Shown piece by piece: positions 6,737 through 9,451 of a stretch of 9,451 nt of DNA. Positions within the stretch are counted from its first letter, which is position 1, and each line of letters starts with the position of its first letter. The stretch covers positions 1 to 9,451 of the forward strand of contig JABSRS010000101.1 in the NCBI GenBank assembly GCA_013214885.1. Direction: 5' to 3'. Source of the stretch: Gammaproteobacteria bacterium. Its GTDB lineage: Bacteria; Pseudomonadota; Gammaproteobacteria; Enterobacterales; Psychrobiaceae. The notes under the pieces are model-generated. The model did not search any database, had not been told where the DNA came from, and was given only the letters and a program-made list of their open reading frames with translations. The position numbers and the translations under genes were made by a program.

Positions 6737-6770
6737 GGTCAAATGGGACCTAATCAATTTGTATTATAAT
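6737..6770 (+). promoter_or_regulatory. Possible promoter and operator for SDR1
   Basis: A perfect -10 TATAAT is at 6765-6770, about 37 bases before the start codon. No -35 is recognisable at the right distance. Instead a palindrome, GGTC-N6-GACC (6737-6750), covers that position, as an operator would. A further -10-like TATTAT at 6774-6779 is possible. The region is very AT-rich, so chance hexamers are likely. Confidence 0.35.
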
Positions 6771-6782
6771 TTTTATTATATA

Positions 6783-6794
6783 TATCTATCTATC
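6783..6794 (+). repeat. Three TATC tetranucleotide copies in the SDR1 leader
   Basis: Three exact TATC units (6783-6794) follow a TATATA run and end 1 base before the Shine-Dalgarno AAGGA (6796-6800). The tract is short and may be chance, but it lies between promoter and ribosome binding site. Confidence 0.5.
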
Positions 6795-6806
6795 TAAGGA
6801 ATTCAT

Positions 6807-7628
6807 ATGCCAAAGGTCGTTCTGATCACTGGTGCAAGCTCGGGTATCGGGCGAACAACGGCACTTTTGTTGGCCAAACATGGCTATATTGTCTACGCAG
6901 GAACCAGAACACCTGGTAACTTTAATGCCAAGTCTGAAAATCTCCACGTGATAAAGCTTGATATTACGGATAGCGAAAGCATTAACAGTGCCATAAAGAC
7001 TATTGTTCAAGAGCAAGGTGCAATAGATATTTTGATTAACAATGCGGGTTATGCATTAGTATCAACGGTTGAGGAAGTGACTGAACAAGAGATGTTTAAC
7101 CAGTTTAATATTAATGTCTTTGGGATTTTCCGAGTCTGTAAGGAAGTGATCCCGCTGATGCGACAAAGTAACTCTGGAGTGATTATCAATATTAGCTCTT
7201 TTCTTGGCAAAGTTGGGCTGCCGTTGCTGACATTTTACAATTCGAGTAAATATGCGGTGGAGGGCATAACTGATTCGTTACGCTACGAGCTGAGTGATTT
7301 TAATATTAGGGTTCACTCTATTATGCCTGGTTTCTTTAACACCAATTTTGCTAAAGGCAATTTAGTGGTCAATTCCTCTATCGATGCCGATAACCCTCAT
7401 TATGGCCAACTAATCGCAAATTTGGTGCCTAACATTATCGACCAGATCAACGCGGGTAATAATGCACAAGAGGCGGCAGAGCTGATACGAAAAATGATTG
7501 AAGATCCTAGTGCTCCAGCCCGAGCAACAACTGGCGATAAGGCAAGTAAGTTTATCTCGATGCGCCGAGAGCTCTGTGATGAAGATTTTGAACGAAGAGT
7601 GAGGGAGCACTATAACCTAAATGGATAG
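6807..7628 (+). CDS. Short-chain dehydrogenase/reductase, first copy (SDR1)
   Basis: This is a classical SDR of 273 residues, a cytoplasmic NAD(P)(H)-dependent oxidoreductase of unknown substrate. It shows the cofactor-binding TGASSGIG (8-15), NNAG (78-81) and the catalytic set S131, Y144 and K148 (YNSSK), with N103 in NINVFG. Arg34 at the end of the second strand (AGTR) suggests NADP(H) preference. The overall pattern recalls the 17-beta-hydroxysteroid-dehydrogenase-like SDR group. The start is fixed by AAGGA (6796-6800), 6 bases before the ATG. Its last 8 bases overlap the start of the AraC-type gene, so the two are likely one operon. The second SDR at 8624 aligns without gaps at about 132 identical residues of 271 (hand count), with identical motif spacing, so the two are paralogues. 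No pathway can be assigned from context. Confidence 0.9.
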   Translation: MPKVVLITGASSGIGRTTALLLAKHGYIVYAGTRTPGNFNAKSENLHVIKLDITDSESINSAIKTIVQEQGAIDILINNAGYALVSTVEEVTEQEMFNQFNINVFGIFRVCKEVIPLMRQSNSGVIINISSFLGKVGLPLLTFYNSSKYAVEGITDSLRYELSDFNIRVHSIMPGFFNTNFAKGNLVVNSSIDADNPHYGQLIANLVPNIIDQINAGNNAQEAAELIRKMIEDPSAPARATTGDKASKFISMRRELCDEDFERRVREHYNLNG

Positions 7629-8067
7629 TTTCTTTTTTAATATCACTGACCGCCGTTATAAGATTAGTGAACATTTTAAAATGAAAGATCAGCATGTTAT
7701 ACGTGTCGATGTTTCTAATGGCTTGGTATTTTTTGATATTGCATTGCAATTGCGTCAAGACAGGGTAATTACCCTAAAAAACCTCGATCGAATGAATTTT
7801 ATTGTCTCGATGCGCCAAGGCACCTGCCAAATTAAAGATAAGCTAACGGCCACTAATTATAAGTTAACTGACAATAATACTTATCTCTTTGCTACCTCGC
7901 GACAAGACTTTGATATCACGATTGATAAATCAGCCAATGCACAAATATTTATACTTTTTGTCGCCGACTTTTTTATTAAACGCTATTTGAGTGATAGTCC
8001 GTATGAGCCAATAAATTACTTATATAAAAAGATCCAAGGTGAAGTAAGACTGGAGCTGCTGAGTTAA
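7621..8067 (+). CDS. N-terminal fragment of the AraC-type regulator (sensing domain)
   Basis: This 148-residue open frame holds no helix-turn-helix. Its pattern of alternating beta-strand-like stretches (for example VIRVDVSNGLVFFDIAL, 26-42, and FIVSMRQGTCQIK, 60-72) fits the cupin-like ligand domain of AraC-family proteins. The ATG sits inside the last codons of SDR1; the nearest purine-rich sequence, GAGGGAG at 7601-7607, is 13 bases away, so translation may depend on coupling. If made alone it could sense a ligand but not bind DNA. The ligand is unknown. Confidence 0.6.
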   Translation: MDSFFFNITDRRYKISEHFKMKDQHVIRVDVSNGLVFFDIALQLRQDRVITLKNLDRMNFIVSMRQGTCQIKDKLTATNYKLTDNNTYLFATSRQDFDITIDKSANAQIFILFVADFFIKRYLSDSPYEPINYLYKKIQGEVRLELLS

Positions 8068-8114
8068 GCCTATATCTTATTGATAAAATTGTTAATGCCA
8101 AAAATAATGAAAAA

Positions 8115-8528
8115 ATGAATAGTATTATTAGTGAGCACCGAGCTATTGAATATATGATCCACCGATTTTCACTGATAGAGCTGCTTGATGACAGCGACCA
8201 TACACCAGAGCAGTTAGCGATAGCGGCTAAGGCAAAGCAGATAATATTACAAAATTATAAAACCCCTCCGACGATTAAAGAGCTAGCTCGGCTTTGTGCA
8301 ACCAATGATTTTAAGCTCAAGAGTTACTTTAAAAAGGTCCATAAAACGACTATTTACGGCTACGTTCAAAAGCTTCGGTTAGAAAAAGCCAATCTATTGT
8401 TGCGTGAAAAGCTGCTTAATGTCGGTGAAATAGCCAACGAGGTTGGTTACAAACATCAAGGTCACTTTAGTGCTATCTTTTTTAAGACTTATGGCGTTTA
8501 CCCAAAAGATTTAAAAATATCCCTCTAG
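8115..8528 (+). CDS. C-terminal fragment of the AraC-type regulator (DNA-binding domain)
   Basis: This 137-residue open frame carries both AraC-family helix-turn-helix units. The first lies about 53-76 (TIKELARLCATNDFKLKSYFKK). The second lies about 101-133 and ends with the family signature VGYKHQGHFSAIFFKTYGVYPKDLK. The first 30 residues belong to the linker of the full protein. The ATG at 8115 follows an A-rich run without a clear Shine-Dalgarno, and the frame is open back to 8043, so independent translation is doubtful. If it were produced, a free AraC DNA-binding domain could still bind its sites, constitutively. Confidence 0.6.
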   Translation: MNSIISEHRAIEYMIHRFSLIELLDDSDHTPEQLAIAAKAKQIILQNYKTPPTIKELARLCATNDFKLKSYFKKVHKTTIYGYVQKLRLEKANLLLREKLLNVGEIANEVGYKHQGHFSAIFFKTYGVYPKDLKISL

Positions 8529-8555
8529 TGATAGCTTAAAATCCCGCTAGTGATA
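8519..8555 (+). promoter_or_regulatory. Direct repeats spaced 22 bp, likely AraC-type operator for SDR2
   Basis: ATCCCTCTAGTGATA (8519-8533) and ATCCCGCTAGTGATA (8541-8555) differ at one base and begin 22 bases apart, two helical turns. AraC-family regulators typically bind two direct half-sites about 21 bp apart next to the -35 region. The first copy overlaps the stop codon of the regulator fragment. The second overlaps the -35 position of the SDR2 promoter. The repeats are seen directly; the regulator assignment is inferred. Confidence 0.6.
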
Positions 8556-8573
8556 AAAGGCTATTATTATCAC
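8550..8573 (+). promoter_or_regulatory. Probable SDR2 promoter region with 7-bp inverted repeat
   Basis: GTGATAA (8550-8556) and TTATCAC (8567-8573) are perfect inverted copies around 10 bases. The segment also contains -10-like TATTAT at 8562-8567 or 8565-8570, about 55 bases before the start codon. The -35 position (about 8539-8547) has no consensus and falls inside the direct repeats, as in an activator-dependent promoter. No T-run follows, so this is not a terminator. Confidence 0.4.
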
Positions 8574-8623
8574 AACCGTTGGGGAGTAGTATTTGGCTGG
8601 TAATCACCAATCAAGGAAATATC

Positions 8624-9439
8624 ATGACTAAAGTTGTTTTAATCACGGGCGCAAGCTCTGGCATGGGCGAAATAACCGCTCGATTTTTACAAGATAATGG
8701 CTATAAAGTTTTTGCGGGTACGAGAGACCGTGCGCTTGGGACTCCAGTGATCGCTGGGGTTAGTTATATCTATCTTGATGTCACAAATACTGGATCAATA
8801 AATGCTGCTGTTGAGTTGGTCATTAAGCAAGAAGGTAAGATTGATGTGCTAGTCAATAATGCCGGTTTTGGTTTGGTATCAACCGCTGAAGATGCCACTG
8901 ATCAAGAGATATTCCAGCAGTTCGATGTCAATGTTTTTGGTTTAATGAAGATGACCAGAGCGGTGCTCCCCCATATGCGAGCAGCCAAAGCTGGAGTCAT
9001 CATCAATATCAGCTCTTTTCTTGGTAAAATGGGACTACCACTGCTTTCGCACTACAATGCCAGTAAATATGCCGTTGAAGGATTTGTTGACTCGATTCGC
9101 TTTGAGATGAGCCCGTTTAATGTCCGAATTCACTCGGTATTACCTGGATTATTTGGCACTAATTTTGCGAAGAAAGGCTTAGTGGTCAATGCGGCAACAA
9201 CCGATGACAATTCACCTTACAAAAAATTAGTCGCGCATTTTATTCCTATTGTGGCAACTGCGATCAATGAGGGGCCAAGTCCCCAACCTATCGCCGATGC
9301 CGTTAAAAGGATCATCGAAAATGAAAACTCACCAATTGCAACGCCTGTTGGCACTGAAGCGACAACATTTATTCCATTAAGAAAAGAGTTGAGTGATCAA
9401 GCGTTTGAACAAAAAGTAAAACAGACATTTGGTCTGTAG
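8624..9439 (+). CDS. Short-chain dehydrogenase/reductase, second copy (SDR2)
   Basis: This 271-residue classical SDR is a paralogue of SDR1, with the same residue spacing throughout: TGASSGMG (8-15), Arg34 (suggesting NADP(H)), NNAG (78-81), N103 in DVNVFG, and catalytic S131, Y144 and K148 (YNASK). The best-conserved block between the two copies runs from 124 to 188 and includes GVIINISSFLGK, the active site and NFAK...LVVN. The likely substrate-facing C-terminal part (about 189-245) differs most, so the two may act on different substrates. I chose ATG 8624 because AAGGA (8613-8617) lies 6 bases upstream and the product then begins MTKVVLITGASSG, matching SDR1. The in-frame TTG at 8579 would add 15 residues that run through the ribosome binding site. 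It is separated by 95 bases from the regulator and probably has its own, regulator-dependent promoter. Confidence 0.92.
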   Translation: MTKVVLITGASSGMGEITARFLQDNGYKVFAGTRDRALGTPVIAGVSYIYLDVTNTGSINAAVELVIKQEGKIDVLVNNAGFGLVSTAEDATDQEIFQQFDVNVFGLMKMTRAVLPHMRAAKAGVIINISSFLGKMGLPLLSHYNASKYAVEGFVDSIRFEMSPFNVRIHSVLPGLFGTNFAKKGLVVNAATTDDNSPYKKLVAHFIPIVATAINEGPSPQPIADAVKRIIENENSPIATPVGTEATTFIPLRKELSDQAFEQKVKQTFGL

Positions 9440-9451
9440 AAAAGCTGTTAT

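Larger units (their letters stand above)
7621..8528 (+). pseudogene. AraC-family transcriptional regulator, broken by one frame change
   Basis: Two adjacent open frames together form one AraC/XylS-type regulator: an N-terminal sensing half (7621-8067) and a C-terminal DNA-binding half (8115-8528, whose frame is open from 8043). Frame 1 ends ELLS-stop at 8065-8067; the other frame continues LSLYLIDKIVNAKNNEKMNS directly from there. The shift must fall between 8043 and 8064 and equals one lost base (for instance from the TT at 8064-8065). Restoring it gives 302 residues, a standard length. No slippery heptamer is present, so programmed shifting is unlikely; mutation or a sequencing error are the options. 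No homopolymer longer than two bases lies in the interval. The region is AT-rich (16 G/C in 7921-7980, against 30 in 4861-4920 within mpl). It overlaps SDR1 by 8 bases and probably controls the flanking SDR genes. Confidence 0.75.

Noticed and set aside
8043..8070. Programmed -1 frameshift in the AraC-type gene
   Set aside because: No X-XXY-YYZ slippery heptamer occurs in the interval where the shift must happen. The A-rich run at 8110-8115 lies after it.
8579..8623. TTG start for SDR2
   Set aside because: The added residues would be encoded by the ribosome binding site region; the paralogue begins at the position of ATG 8624.
1..9451. CRISPR array, tRNA or rRNA
   Set aside because: No regularly spaced repeats with unique spacers and no tRNA- or rRNA-like sequence were seen on either strand.

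Overview
The window reads as chromosome of a marine-type gammaproteobacterium, most likely of the Alteromonadales / Shewanella-like group. This placement rests on the recalled similarity of RlhA, Mpl, UbiX and Hpt to their enterobacterial counterparts and on the moderate, AT-leaning base composition. It is an inference; no search was run.

Layout, left to right. (1) Bases 1-905 are the right part of an IS200/IS605-type insertion: the C-terminal three quarters of a TnpB RNA-guided nuclease, followed by the structured right end that doubles as the 3' end of its guide RNA. The element ends about 33 bases past the stop codon of the convergent gene rlhA. (2) rlhA (939-2879, minus) encodes the 23S rRNA C2501 hydroxylase. 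Its upstream region holds a tandem repeat rich in AGTACG and faces a divergent fetB-like membrane protein gene (3118-3918, plus). (3) A compact housekeeping block follows on the plus strand: mpl (peptidoglycan recycling ligase), ubiX (flavin prenyltransferase, start overlapping the mpl stop) and hpt (hypoxanthine phosphoribosyltransferase). hpt has its own upstream region with a near-perfect CRP site and a leader hairpin, and a strong intrinsic terminator closes the block at 6650-6684. (4) From 6737 to the end lies an accessory-looking module: a short-chain dehydrogenase (SDR), an AraC-family regulator whose reading frame is broken once, and a second SDR that aligns to the first without gaps at about half identity.

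How the parts work together. The housekeeping genes serve rRNA modification, possible metal export, cell-wall recycling, ubiquinone biosynthesis (via prenylated FMN) and purine salvage; they are not one pathway. The SDR-AraC-SDR module looks like a self-regulated oxidoreductase cassette. SDR1 and the regulator overlap by 8 bases. The second SDR is preceded by two 15-base direct repeats spaced 22 bases apart, the geometry expected for an AraC-family operator placed over a promoter with no recognisable -35. The regulator is split by a one-base frame change near 8043-8064; restoring one base gives a 302-residue protein, the normal AraC-family length.

The most noteworthy items are the broken regulator with its apparent operator still in place, the duplicated SDR pair, the TnpB guide-RNA end, and the unexplained tandem repeat in the rlhA leader. 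Nothing here clearly amounts to a wholly new system.
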